NCBI RefSeq assembly: GCF_017874595.1
Contig: NZ_JAGILA010000004.1
Span: forward strand, 1-64,000
Direction: 5' to 3'
DNA: 64,000 bases
From: Sinorhizobium kostiense
GTDB lineage: Bacteria > Pseudomonadota > Alphaproteobacteria > Rhizobiales > Rhizobiaceae
The first letter of the stretch is position 1, and each line of letters opens with the position of its first letter. Shown piece after piece: positions 47,683-56,294 of this stretch. The notes under the pieces were generated by a model. The model was not told where the DNA came from. It saw only the letters and a program-made list of their open reading frames with translations, and ran no database searches. A program made the position numbers and the translations under genes.

Positions 47683-49167
47683 ATGGCGACCAAACTCTCG
47701 CTTGCCGCTCTTGACGCGATCAAGGCCAAGGCCGGCATTCCGAATTACGATCGGCACGATTTAAGGCCGGGGATCGTCCATTTCGGTGTGGGCAATTTCC
47801 ATCGCGCCCACCAGGCGGTCTATCTCGACGATCTCTTCAATCTCGGGCGTGACCATGATTGGGCGATCATCGGGGCCGGTGTGTTGCCGTCGGACGAGGC
47901 GATGCGCACCAAACTGGAAGCACAGGATCTGCTGACGACGGTGGTCGAGCAGGACAACAACCGCACGGCGGCGCATGTGACCGGCGCGATGATCGCTTAT
48001 CTGCAGCCCGGCGACACGCCGGCGATCATGGCTCAGCTTGCGAGCCCCCTCATCCGCATCGTTTCGATGACGATCACCGAAGGCGGCTATTTCATCGATC
48101 CCGCTTCGGGCGTGTTCAATCCCGCCCACCCGGCAATAGTCGAGGATGCGAGCAATCCGCTGTCGCCGAAGACGGTGTTCGGCCTGATACTTGCCGGCCT
48201 CGCCGAGCGGCGCGCACGGGGCATCGCGCCGTTCACCATCATGTCCTGCGACAACATCCCCGGCAACGGCGAGGTGACGCGGGCGGCGGTCTCGGGGCTT
48301 GCGCGCCTCTCCGACCCGGCTTTCGCCGACTGGATCGACGTCAATGTCGCCTTTCCGAATGGCATGGTCGACCGTATCACGCCGGCCACCGGTGCCCGCG
48401 AGATCGGCATCGTCGCTTCGGATTACGGCATAGACGACGCCTGGCCGGTCTTCTGCGAGGAGTTCAAGCAATGGGTGCTGGAAGACCATTTTCCGCAGGG
48501 CCGTCCCGCGCTTGAAGAGGTGGGCGTGCAATTCGTTCCCGACGTCGCGCCATATGAACACATGAAGATCCGCATCCTGAACGGCGGACACGCGGCGATC
48601 GCCTATCCGGCGGCATTGCTCGACATCCATTTCGTGCACGAGGCAATGGAGGAGCCGCTGATCCGCGCCTTCCTGGCAAAGCTCGAGCGCGAGGAGATCA
48701 TTCCCGTCATCCCGCCGGTGCCGGATACGAACCTCAACGACTATTTCAGCCTCATCGAAACGCGATTCTCCAATCCGAAGATCGGCGACACCGTTGCGCG
48801 GCTGGCCCAGGACGGCTCCAACCGCCAGCCGAAATTCATCCTGCCTTCGACGGCCGATCGACTCAGCCGCGGCGAGGATGTGGTCGGATTGTCGCTGGTC
48901 TCGGCCCTCTGGTGCCGCTATTTCGCCGGCAAGTCGGAAAGCGGCAAGGACATCGTCTTCAACGATGCAAACGCCGACCGGCTGCATGCCGCCGCGCTCG
49001 CAGCCAAGGACGATCCGATGGCCTTTCTCGCGCTATCGGACATCTTCGGCGACGTCGCACAATCCGATCTTTTCCGCCGCCGTTTTGCCCATGCCTTGAA
49101 AACACTCTCGGAAAAAGGTACGCGCGCCACGTTGCAGCTCTATCTGGACGACAAACTCGGGGAATGA
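47683..49167 (+). CDS. mtlK: Mannitol 2-dehydrogenase MtlK
   Basis: 494-residue polyol dehydrogenase of the mannitol/fructuronate family that oxidises D-mannitol to D-fructose (also arabitol in this subgroup). Recognised from IVHFGVGNFHRAHQAVYLDD, the family signature SMTITEGGYFID and the catalytic LNGGHAAIAYPA with its conserved Lys/His region (HMKIRILNGGH). Size is as expected. Confidence 0.93.
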   Translation: MATKLSLAALDAIKAKAGIPNYDRHDLRPGIVHFGVGNFHRAHQAVYLDDLFNLGRDHDWAIIGAGVLPSDEAMRTKLEAQDLLTTVVEQDNNRTAAHVTGAMIAYLQPGDTPAIMAQLASPLIRIVSMTITEGGYFIDPASGVFNPAHPAIVEDASNPLSPKTVFGLILAGLAERRARGIAPFTIMSCDNIPGNGEVTRAAVSGLARLSDPAFADWIDVNVAFPNGMVDRITPATGAREIGIVASDYGIDDAWPVFCEEFKQWVLEDHFPQGRPALEEVGVQFVPDVAPYEHMKIRILNGGHAAIAYPAALLDIHFVHEAMEEPLIRAFLAKLEREEIIPVIPPVPDTNLNDYFSLIETRFSNPKIGDTVARLAQDGSNRQPKFILPSTADRLSRGEDVVGLSLVSALWCRYFAGKSESGKDIVFNDANADRLHAAALAAKDDPMAFLALSDIFGDVAQSDLFRRRFAHALKTLSEKGTRATLQLYLDDKLGE

Positions 49168-49173
49168 AATGCG

Positions 49174-49842
49174 ATGGCGGAGCACGCGTCCAGACTGGTC
49201 ATTTTCGACTGTGACGGCGTGCTTGTGGACAGCGAGCCGATCTCGCTCGCCGTCCTGGTGGAGTCGCTCGAGGCCGCCGGCGTCTCGATGACGACGGAGG
49301 AGGCGAGCGAACGCTTTCTTGGCCGCAGCCTCAAGAGCATGTCCGCGATCCTGCACGACGAGTATGGGCTTGCCACCGATGATGCCTTTCTCGAAGGAAT
49401 GCGGATGCGGCTCTACGCCCGCTTTCGTCAGGAACTGAAGCCGGTCCGTGGCGTGCGCGAAGCGGTTGCCCAGCTCGATGGCGCCTGCTGCGTAGCCTCG
49501 TCGAGCCAGCCCGAGCGCATCCGCCTGTCGCTGACGGTGACCGGGCTCATCGATCTCTTCGAACCGCATATATTCTCGGCGAGCATGGTGGCGCGGGGCA
49601 AGCCGGCTCCCGATCTCTTTCTTCATGCGAGCGCCGAGATGGGCCACCGGCCGGCCGATTGCATCGTCATCGAGGACAGCCCGGCCGGCATCGAGGCAGC
49701 GAAGGCGGCGGGCATGCGGGTCTTCGCCTTCGCCGGCGCCAGCCACGCGCGGAACGAACGACACCGCCAGGCGCTTTCCAGCCTCGATCCCGAGCTGCTG
49801 TTTGACGACATGGGCGAATTGATACAGTTTGTCCGGCAATGA
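49174..49842 (+). CDS. HAD-family phosphatase (beta-phosphoglucomutase-like)
   Basis: 222-residue haloacid dehalogenase superfamily hydrolase. Motif I DCDGVLVDSEP, motif II CCVASSSQPERIRL, motif III GKPAPDLF, motif IV IEDSPAGIEAAKAAGM. It acts on small sugar phosphates or related compounds. Six bases after mtlK, so in the polyol operon; a role in removing sugar phosphates such as those built up from polyols is plausible. Confidence 0.88.
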   Translation: MAEHASRLVIFDCDGVLVDSEPISLAVLVESLEAAGVSMTTEEASERFLGRSLKSMSAILHDEYGLATDDAFLEGMRMRLYARFRQELKPVRGVREAVAQLDGACCVASSSQPERIRLSLTVTGLIDLFEPHIFSASMVARGKPAPDLFLHASAEMGHRPADCIVIEDSPAGIEAAKAAGMRVFAFAGASHARNERHRQALSSLDPELLFDDMGELIQFVRQ

Positions 49843-49905
49843 TCGAAGGGTTGGCGCCGGCAGGGCGGCTGCAGCTCGAACATCTCGGGACAGGGGCATC
49901 CATCG

Positions 49906-51489
49906 ATGCGGGAATATGTCGTTGCGGTCGATGTCGGAACCGGGAGCGCCCGCGCGGGCATCTTCGACCGCAATGGAACCCTTCTCGCGCGGGCCGACCG
50001 GGCGATCGCCATGAACCGGCCGGAAGAAAACCACGCCGAGCACGATTCCGAAGAGATCTGGGCGGCCGCTTGCGACGCCGTGACGACGGCGCGGGTGAAG
50101 TCCGGCTTGCGCCCGGATGAGATTGCCGCGATCGGGTTCGATGCCACCTGCTCGCTGGTGGTGCGCGATCGCGCTGGCGCGCCGCTTTCGGTGAACCGCG
50201 ACGGCGAGGCGCGCTGGGACACGATCGTCTGGCTCGACCACAGGGCGTTGGCCGAAGCCGATTTCTGCACGGCGACGGAACATCCGGTGCTCGACCACTC
50301 TGGCCGGGTCATGTCGCCGGAGATGGAGATGCCGAAGCTCATGTGGCTGAAAAGGCGCCTGCCGAAGCAATGGGAGCGGGCCGGCTATTTCTTCGATCTC
50401 GCCGACTATATGTCCTGGAGGGCGAGCGGAAGCGTAGCGCGCTCGCGCTGCACATTGACTGCGAAGTGGAACTATCTCGCCCATAAGGAACGGGGCTGGC
50501 AGCAGGACTATCTCGCACAGATCGGACTCGAAGACCTGCTCGAGCGTGGCGGTCTGCCGGAACAGACCCTAGCTGTCGGATCTCCTGTCGGAAAGCTGAC
50601 GGCGCGCTCGGCGGCGGAACTCGGGCTCGACACCGAGTGTCGTGTGGCGCCGGGTCTGATCGACGCCTATGCTGGCGCGCTTGGCGTTCTCGGGGGCTTC
50701 GCCCGCAACCCGGCAAAGCTCGAACGGCAACTGGCGCTGATCGCCGGGACCTCGAGCTGCATCGTTGCCTTCTCGAGGGAGATGAAGCCTGGCTTCGGCA
50801 TGTGGGGACCTTATTTCGAGGCAGTGCTGCCCGGCTTCTGGCTCATCGAAGGCGGCCAATCGGCAACGGGAGCGCTGCTCGACCACATCGTTCGCCTGCA
50901 CGGAGGGGGTCTCCAGCCTACGCCCGAAACCCACATGAGCATCATCCGGCGGGTGCAGGAGCTGCGCGCGGTTCACGGCGCCGACTTCGCCGATCGCCTT
51001 TATATCTTGCCGGATTTTCACGGGAACCGTTCGCCGCTCGCCGATCCGCACGCGCTCGGCGTCATCAGCGGGCTCGCACTCGACTCGTCCTTCGATGCGC
51101 TCTGCCGACTCTATTGGCGGACCTGCGTCGCGATCGCGCTGGGAATCCGCTGCATTCTCGAAATGATGAGGGAAGTGGGCTACGACCTCGACACCTTGCA
51201 CGTCACCGGCGGCCATGTGCGCAATCCCTTGCTGATGGAACTGTATTGCGACGTCACCGGCTGCCGGGTGGTCGCGCCGGAGACGCCTGACGCCGTCCTG
51301 CTTGGTACGGCGATGGCGGCCGCTGTTGCGGGCTCCCTTTATCCTGACCTTGCGGCTGCTGGCGAGGCTATGGCTTCATCCGGTCAGGAGCGCCTTCCAA
51401 ACCCGGCTCTGCGCGGGTCCTACGACCGGGACTATCGGCGTTTCCTTGCGCTTTATCGTCATCGAGCCGAACTCGAATCCATGGCATAA
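49906..51489 (+). CDS. FGGY-family pentulose kinase
   Basis: 527-residue sugar kinase of the FGGY ribulokinase subgroup. N-terminal phosphate motif DVGTGSARAGIFDRNG, then FDATCSLVVRDRAGAPL, and the FGGY signatures GTSSCIVAFSREMKPGFGMW and VTGGHVRNPLLMELYCDVTG. The short form of the family phosphorylates D-ribulose; L-ribulose and xylulose are alternatives. It ends the smo-mtlK operon and would phosphorylate pentuloses from pentitols oxidised by SmoS or MtlK. Confidence 0.86.
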   Translation: MREYVVAVDVGTGSARAGIFDRNGTLLARADRAIAMNRPEENHAEHDSEEIWAAACDAVTTARVKSGLRPDEIAAIGFDATCSLVVRDRAGAPLSVNRDGEARWDTIVWLDHRALAEADFCTATEHPVLDHSGRVMSPEMEMPKLMWLKRRLPKQWERAGYFFDLADYMSWRASGSVARSRCTLTAKWNYLAHKERGWQQDYLAQIGLEDLLERGGLPEQTLAVGSPVGKLTARSAAELGLDTECRVAPGLIDAYAGALGVLGGFARNPAKLERQLALIAGTSSCIVAFSREMKPGFGMWGPYFEAVLPGFWLIEGGQSATGALLDHIVRLHGGGLQPTPETHMSIIRRVQELRAVHGADFADRLYILPDFHGNRSPLADPHALGVISGLALDSSFDALCRLYWRTCVAIALGIRCILEMMREVGYDLDTLHVTGGHVRNPLLMELYCDVTGCRVVAPETPDAVLLGTAMAAAVAGSLYPDLAAAGEAMASSGQERLPNPALRGSYDRDYRRFLALYRHRAELESMA

Positions 51490-51543
51490 ATCAATGGCAT
51501 AGTTGCCGTCGGGCCTGCGTCAAGTCAGATTTGCAGCCGCCGG

Positions 51544-51568
51544 GGAACCTTTTTTGCAGTTGAGCGTT
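51544..51568 (+). promoter_or_regulatory. EcfG (RpoE2)-type promoter of the small RNA
   Basis: GGAAC at 51544-51548, a 16-base spacer, then CGTT at 51565-51568. This matches the general stress sigma factor consensus GGAAC-N16/17-cGTT. Transcription would start near 51574. Confidence 0.75.
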
Positions 51569-51573
51569 TTTAG

Positions 51574-51706
51574 GCTTAACCGAGCGGTGACGCACATGGC
51601 CCCCAATGTGACGTCGGAGGCATACCGCCGGTTGTCAACTCACGATTCCCCCTCAGTGAGTTGCAGAGCTCAGCCAGTGCCATCCCTCGGCACTGGCTGT
51701 TTTGCG
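51574..51706 (+). ncRNA. Candidate stress-induced small RNA with C-rich loops (GsrN-like)
   Basis: About 130 nucleotides, no convincing coding frame. Stem-loop 1 (51593-51610) has arms cacat/atgtg and loop ggccccca. Stem-loop 2 (51636-51663) has perfect eight-base arms caactcac/gtgagttg and loop gattccccctca. A terminator follows (51672-51680 with 51690-51698: agccagtgc/gcactggct, then gtttt). C-rich apical loops of this kind bind ribosome-binding regions of mRNAs, as in Caulobacter GsrN, which also depends on the general stress sigma factor. Located beside phyR-nepR-ecfG. Similarity to GsrN is by structure, not sequence alignment. Confidence 0.65.
51672..51704 (+). terminator. Terminator of the candidate small RNA
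   Basis: Arms agccagtgc and gcactggct with loop catccctcg, then tgttttgcg. Perfect nine-base stem. Confidence 0.8.
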
Positions 51707-51797
51707 TTGGAGTATGCGCGCTACGTCTCCCTCCCCTGACAAGCAAAGGCAGGAGGGAGAGCGTGGCGGTTGGTGAAATCGCTTTTGCAGTGAAAGG

Positions 51798-52592
51798 TCA
51801 GGCGGCGGCCTTCGTGGACTCGTTGAAGAAGAGCGCCTGACTGATCAGCGCCTTCACCATGTCCGGATTGAAGGGCTTGGTCACCAGGAAGGTGGGCTCG
51901 GGTCTTTCTCCGGTCAGGAGCCGTTCCGGGAAGGCGGTGATGAAGATCACCGGGACGGTGCTCGCCTTCAGGATCTCGTTGACGGCGTCGATCCCAGAGC
52001 TGCCGTCGGCGAGCTGGATATCGGCAAGCACCATGCCGGGTTTCGTCGCGTTGAACAGGGCAACGGCTTCGTCCCTGGTTCGCGCGATGCCGGTGACGCG
52101 GTGGCCAAGGCTTTCCACCATCTGCTCGATATCGATCGCGATCAGCGGTTCGTCTTCGATAATCAAGATATCGGTCGCAACCTGGCGGGAGATTTCCTGC
52201 GAAGCGCGATCGAGCAGCACGGTCAGCTTATCGGTATCGACGTCCAGCACCTCTGCGGCCTCCAAAGGGCTGAATCCCTCGACGGAAACGAGCAGGAAAG
52301 CCTGCCGCGCGAGCGGCGTGACCGCAGCAAGGTTGACCGACGCCCTCTGTTCCCATGCAAACGGCGACGTCGGCTCCGGAACCAGCATGGACGAAGAACC
52401 GAACAGCGAAGTGAAGAGCCGGAACAAGGCAACCTTATCGTTGCTTGCCCGAGGGAAGATGGCAGTATCCGCGATCAGCGCCTCGAGCACCGCGGCGACG
52501 TAGGCATCGCCGGAGGTTTGCGAGCCTGTCAGGGCACGGGAGTAACGGCGCAGGTAGGGGAGAAATGGAGCGATGCGGGTGGACAGTGTCAT
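51798..52592 (-). CDS. phyR: General stress response regulator PhyR (RsiB1)
   Basis: 264-residue response regulator. The N-terminal half (residues 1 to about 125) is an ECF sigma-like domain that mimics EcfG. The C-terminal half is a receiver with acidic pocket DILIIEDEPL, phospho-acceptor Asp in MVLADIQLADGSSG and conserved Lys in LVTKPFNP. When phosphorylated it binds NepR and frees the sigma factor. Divergent from nepR, sharing the EcfG promoter pair. Called rsiB1 in S. meliloti. Confidence 0.95.
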   Translation of the reverse strand: MTLSTRIAPFLPYLRRYSRALTGSQTSGDAYVAAVLEALIADTAIFPRASNDKVALFRLFTSLFGSSSMLVPEPTSPFAWEQRASVNLAAVTPLARQAFLLVSVEGFSPLEAAEVLDVDTDKLTVLLDRASQEISRQVATDILIIEDEPLIAIDIEQMVESLGHRVTGIARTRDEAVALFNATKPGMVLADIQLADGSSGIDAVNEILKASTVPVIFITAFPERLLTGERPEPTFLVTKPFNPDMVKALISQALFFNESTKAAA

Positions 52593-52637
52593 ACAGGACT
52601 CCCTCTATCCTTGTTCGTGGCTTTGTACCGCTGCAAA

Positions 52638-52662
52638 AACGTGCGGTCGAAAAAAAGGTTCC
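52638..52662 (-). promoter_or_regulatory. EcfG-type promoter of phyR
   Basis: On the minus strand GGAAC (52662-52658), 16-base spacer, CGTT (52641-52638). About 45 bases before the phyR start. Confidence 0.8.
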
Positions 52663-52667
52663 CCCTC

Positions 52668-52693
52668 GGAACCTTTCATTTTTTCGCGGCGTT
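52668..52693 (+). promoter_or_regulatory. EcfG-type promoter of nepR-ecfG
   Basis: GGAAC at 52668-52672, 17-base spacer, CGTT at 52690-52693. It lies back to back with the phyR promoter; the two -35 elements are five bases apart (ggttccccctcggaacc). Confidence 0.8.
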
Positions 52694-52727
52694 AGTGTGC
52701 AGGCGAACTTTCAAGGGCGAAGTTGTA

Positions 52728-52922
52728 ATGAGATATACTTCAGGGGGAGGGCGTCCCATCGGCACGAGTCCGAAATCCGACGACCCGAACGGGCAGATCG
52801 CGGTCAAGCTGAAGGCACTCTATCAGTCCGTGCAGGAAGAGGCCGTTCCTGCTCGCTTCGTGGAGCTTCTGGAAAGATTGGAATCTGCGGAACGACGATC
52901 GGTGCTGCAAGGCAAGGAGTGA
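52728..52922 (+). CDS. nepR: Anti-sigma factor NepR (RsiA1)
   Basis: 64-residue protein that holds EcfG inactive until PhyR-P takes its place. The conserved NepR core is IAVKLKALYQSVQEEAVPAR followed by FVELLERLES. ATG 52728. Ends eight bases before ecfG. Called rsiA1 in S. meliloti. Confidence 0.93.
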   Translation: MRYTSGGGRPIGTSPKSDDPNGQIAVKLKALYQSVQEEAVPARFVELLERLESAERRSVLQGKE

Positions 52923-52930
52923 GCGCCGGA

Positions 52931-53485
52931 ATGCCATCTGAAAATCAAGAATTCAAGCGCGAGATGCTCGCGGCTCTCCCAAGCCTCCGTGCCTTCGCGA
53001 TGTCGTTGATCGGCCGCCATGATCGCGCGGACGATCTCGTTCAGGACACGATCATGAAGGCCTGGGCCAAACAGGATCATTTCGAAATCGGCACCAATAT
53101 GAAGGCCTGGCTCTTCACGATTCTGCGCAACGAGCTTTATAGCCAGATGCGCAAGCGCGGCCGGGAGGTCCAGGACAGCGATGGGCACCTCACCGAGACC
53201 CTCGCACATCACCCGGAGCAATATGGCTCTCTCGATCTTCAGGATTTCCGGCGCGCTCTCGACCAATTGCCGCCCGACCAGCGCGAAGCGATCATCCTCG
53301 TCGGCGCATCCGGCTTTTCCTATGAGGAAGCGGCGACCATCTGCGGCTGTGCGCTCGGCACGATCAAAAGCCGCGTCAACCGCGCCCGCCAGCGCCTCCA
53401 GGAGATTCTCCAGGTCCATGGCGAAAACGACTATGGGCCGGATGAGACCTCCGCTCCCATCACCTCGCGCGCTTTCGTTTCCTGA
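52931..53485 (+). CDS. rpoE2: General stress sigma factor EcfG (RpoE2)
   Basis: 184-residue ECF sigma factor of the EcfG group. Region 2 (MSLIGRHDRADDLVQDTIMK, KAWLFTILRNELYSQMRKRG) and region 4 (LDQLPPDQREAIILVGASGF, GCALGTIKSRVNRARQRLQE) are complete. It directs the general stress response from GGAAC promoters like those found around this locus, so it is expected to control itself. Named rpoE2 in S. meliloti. Confidence 0.95.
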   Translation: MPSENQEFKREMLAALPSLRAFAMSLIGRHDRADDLVQDTIMKAWAKQDHFEIGTNMKAWLFTILRNELYSQMRKRGREVQDSDGHLTETLAHHPEQYGSLDLQDFRRALDQLPPDQREAIILVGASGFSYEEAATICGCALGTIKSRVNRARQRLQEILQVHGENDYGPDETSAPITSRAFVS

Positions 53486-53637
53486 TCGCACCCGCCCGCA
53501 AGCCGCGAGACAAGATGTCTTTGAATGTTGCCCCGCCTTATCGGCGGATAAACGCCGCCTGCTCTTTGCTTGCGAGCGCCGCCGATCTAAGATTAATGAG
53601 ATCGGAGCGCTACCGCGTCTCGCCTTAGATCGAAAGA

Positions 53638-53693
53638 CATGCAGCAATCCAAGTGCTACAGCGACCTTGCGCGTCAAGACGCGCGGCGCTGCA
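53638..53693 (+). repeat. Dispersed palindromic element
   Basis: catgcagcaatccaagtgct followed by acagcgaccttgcgcgtcaa and the mirrored gacgcgcggcgctgca. Same family as 32171-32233. An inverted repeat ccgatct/agatcgg precedes it (53582-53605) after ecfG. Confidence 0.7.
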
Positions 53694-53736
53694 CGCGGCG
53701 CCGCACACGTTCGAACCGATGCATGAGGTAACCGCG

Positions 53737-55215
53737 ATGCTGCCAATGCTTGCTGGGGTACTCGGCTCGCAAGACCGCCTTGGAGCATCGCATGCCTCCT
53801 TGCCCGACATGGCCCTGCCCGACACCGACTTCGACGCGCTGGCAAGGCTTGCGGCCGGGTTGTTCGACGCGCCGATCGCTCTGGTCACGCTCGTCGACCA
53901 AGAATGGCAATGGTTCAAGGCCGCCGTCGGCACGACGGAAACGCGGATGCGCATAAAGGGGTCGTTTTGTGCACACACGATTGCAGCGGGCGGCGCCTTT
54001 GTTGTGCTCGATGCCTCTCATCATCCGGTGTTTCGAAGCCGACCTGACGTCGCTGAATTGCCAATCCTGCATTTCTATGCGGGTGTTCCGATCCTCATTG
54101 CAGGTAAGGCCGTCGGCACGGTCTGTGTCTTTGACGTCGCCGCTCGCAGCGAGGTCCCAAAAAAACAGATCGATGAGTTGCGACGGATCGGCGACGTGGC
54201 GGCCTCGTTGCTCAAGCTCAAGGATGAGACAAGCAGGCGGGCGCATCGGGAGGGGGTGCTGCTGCGTGAACAGCAGCGGCTTGCGATGGCTCTGCAAGCG
54301 GCGAATGTCGGCAGCTGGCTATGGGACATTCGCGCCGGTACGGTTGCCTGTGATGGCGCAATGATGCGCATGTTCGGGCTGCAGGCGGACGGGACGGCGA
54401 GCGCCAAGGCGGTCTTTTCCGCGATCCACCCTGACGACCGTGCCGCGACCTTCGCGAAGCTTCGCCAGGCAATGGCGGCCGACGAGGAATATGACGGCAT
54501 GTTCCGCATCCGTGCGAGCGGACGTTGGTTGCTTGGACGCGGCAGGGTACATGACCGCGACACGAAAGGAGTCCCGCTAAGCTTCCTCGGCATGACAATC
54601 GACGTCTCCGAGCAGCAGGATGCCGTCAATCGGACCCGTCTTCTGCTGAAGGAATTGAACCATCGGGTAAAGAACACGCTCGCAATGCTGCAGTCGCTGG
54701 CGCGACAGACGCTACGCCAGACGAGTGATCCGGCCGAATTCATGGCTGCCTTCGCCGGTAGGCTGCAAGCGATATCCGAAGCGCATGTGCTGCTGTCTGA
54801 CTATGAGTGGGGCACGATCCGGCTTTCCGAACTGATATCGAAACAGTTGCGGCCCTATGTCAGTGATTACGCGGAGCAGGTGGAATTGCACAAGGACGAG
54901 ATCCTGCTGGGGCCGGACCAGGCAGTCGGACTGGGGCTGGTGCTGCACGAGTTGGCGACGAATGCCGTGAAGTATGGCTCGCTGTCGGTGCCGAACGGAA
55001 AGATCGTGCTAACCGCGCGCGGTGTGGGCGAGGAGGGCGGGGCCGTATTGCATCTGACGTGGACGGAGGTGGGCGGGCCGCCCGTGCGCGAACCGCGGCG
55101 GCGCGGCTTCGGCTCCCTTTTGATCGAGCGCAGTCTGGACAAGATCATCGGCAGTTCGGTGAAGGTCGAATATATGCCTGCTGGCGTGACCGCACTGATC
55201 CGTCTGCCGCTTTAG
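53737..55215 (+). CDS. rsiC: HWE-family histidine kinase/phosphatase RsiC
   Basis: 492-residue soluble sensor. Domains in order: a GAF domain (residues about 25-175: FDAPIALVTLVDQEWQWFKA, KGSFCAHTI), a PAS domain (about 200-310: GSWLWDIRAGTVACDGAMMR), then the HWE kinase with the phospho-acceptor His in LLKELNHRVKNTLAMLQSLA and the HWE markers LVLHELATNAVKYGSLS and HLTWTEVGGP. In S. meliloti RsiC acts on RsiB1 and was reported as both positive and negative regulator. ATG 53737 with GAGG upstream; in-frame ATG 53719 is possible. Confidence 0.9.
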   Translation: MLPMLAGVLGSQDRLGASHASLPDMALPDTDFDALARLAAGLFDAPIALVTLVDQEWQWFKAAVGTTETRMRIKGSFCAHTIAAGGAFVVLDASHHPVFRSRPDVAELPILHFYAGVPILIAGKAVGTVCVFDVAARSEVPKKQIDELRRIGDVAASLLKLKDETSRRAHREGVLLREQQRLAMALQAANVGSWLWDIRAGTVACDGAMMRMFGLQADGTASAKAVFSAIHPDDRAATFAKLRQAMAADEEYDGMFRIRASGRWLLGRGRVHDRDTKGVPLSFLGMTIDVSEQQDAVNRTRLLLKELNHRVKNTLAMLQSLARQTLRQTSDPAEFMAAFAGRLQAISEAHVLLSDYEWGTIRLSELISKQLRPYVSDYAEQVELHKDEILLGPDQAVGLGLVLHELATNAVKYGSLSVPNGKIVLTARGVGEEGGAVLHLTWTEVGGPPVREPRRRGFGSLLIERSLDKIIGSSVKVEYMPAGVTALIRLPL

Positions 55216-55300
55216 GTCCAATCTTTTTGCATGTCGTTGCCCCAAATCGCTGCAGACGTTCGGTGAAATCGGTTCCGATTCTCGGGCCGATCCTCTTAGT

Positions 55301-55732
55301 CTAGGGCCTTTCGCGGCGGCGGCGGCCGGTGCCCAGGCCAAGCAAAGCGCCCAGTGCGATTGCCGTGCCGAGGGCGATCAGGGGTTGTCTCCGCAGCAGG
55401 CTGGTGCCGGCCATGAGCGCCAGGTTCGTCTTCGCCAGCGAGCGGCGGCGCCGTTCTTCCGCGAGGCGGCGATCGCGAGCGTTGAGGCCCGCGATGACCG
55501 AGACGAGAATAAGGGCGGCCACCACGAGCCCGAGTGCCACGCCCACCGCAGCCGTAACAGGCGAGAAATACTGGGCGAGCAGCAGCGCAATTGCCACGAG
55601 AGCAAAAACGTAGGCCGTGGCGAGCAGCAGCGCGATGGCCGACCATAGGAGTGCGTTGCGCTTGTAGCGGGAGGCTGCGGCGCCGAAGTCGGCGGCCACT
55701 AATGCTGTCAGCACTGCCGCTAATGTCTTCAT
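55301..55732 (-). CDS. Small membrane protein, phage-holin superfamily III type (DUF1469-like)
   Basis: 143-residue protein with two close hydrophobic segments (LLWSAIALLLATAYVFALVA and VTAAVGVALGLVVAALILVS), then a basic helix, then a third (LIALGTAIALGALLGLG) and a basic end RRRRER. The order of helices and position next to an ElaB/YqjD-type gene match a common stress-related pair (YqjE-like next to YqjD-like). Despite the family name there is no sign of a prophage. Confidence 0.75.
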   Translation of the reverse strand: MKTLAAVLTALVAADFGAAASRYKRNALLWSAIALLLATAYVFALVAIALLLAQYFSPVTAAVGVALGLVVAALILVSVIAGLNARDRRLAEERRRRSLAKTNLALMAGTSLLRRQPLIALGTAIALGALLGLGTGRRRRERP

Positions 55733-55797
55733 CGCCTACTCCCGGGTTTCCTAAACACTTTTGCGAGGGCCGCGCTCCAGGCGACTTCAGAAGCGGC

Positions 55798-56160
55798 CTA
55801 ACGGCGCAGCATGGCGGCTGCAATCAGCCCGATGATGGCAGCTACGCCGAGAGTTGCGACGGGATGTTCGCGGACCGTGCGGCGCAATTCCCTCTCCGTG
55901 TCCGCATAGCGGTGGCGAAGGTCGGAAAGCATCTGCTCGCCGCTGGCAAACAGGTCCTGAAAGTCCGTTTCCGCCTGCTCCCGCACATCGCGAGCTCGCG
56001 ACTTAGCGTCGCGCGAGGCGGTCGCCCCGCGATCGGCGATCAATGTTGCGAGACGGGTGATATCCTCGCGCATCTCCTGAAGCTGGTCCTCGATGGGATT
56101 GGCCACCGCACTGCCATTCCGTTTCCTGCTGCTTGAACCGGAGTAAAGACCCGTTGCCAT
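55798..56160 (-). CDS. ElaB/YqjD/DUF883-family membrane-anchored protein
   Basis: 120-residue protein. Middle part is a long charged helix (QLQEMREDITRLATLIADRG, LFASGEQMLSDLRHRYADTE), likely coiled coil, and the C-terminus is one membrane segment (PVATLGVAAIIGLIAAAMLR) with the conserved REHP motif. Family members bind ribosomes or membranes under stress in enterobacteria. With the gene downstream it forms a pair near the general stress locus. Confidence 0.8.
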   Translation of the reverse strand: MATGLYSGSSSRKRNGSAVANPIEDQLQEMREDITRLATLIADRGATASRDAKSRARDVREQAETDFQDLFASGEQMLSDLRHRYADTERELRRTVREHPVATLGVAAIIGLIAAAMLRR

Positions 56161-56294
56161 CTTTTTGCTCCTTCACTGTTGCGCCGGCCCAGGATGCCGG
56201 CGCTTCATCGAGCTTGAAAATGAATTAAGCAGAGAGAGGAGAGGGCCGGCCGCTCTGCTTTGCCGAAGCGGCGTTTCCCCGCTAGCGCTCGATC

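Noticed and set aside
55301-55732. Prophage holin
   Set aside because: The protein matches the holin superfamily only in hydrophobic layout. No other phage gene lies nearby and the DUF883 neighbour points to a stress membrane pair.
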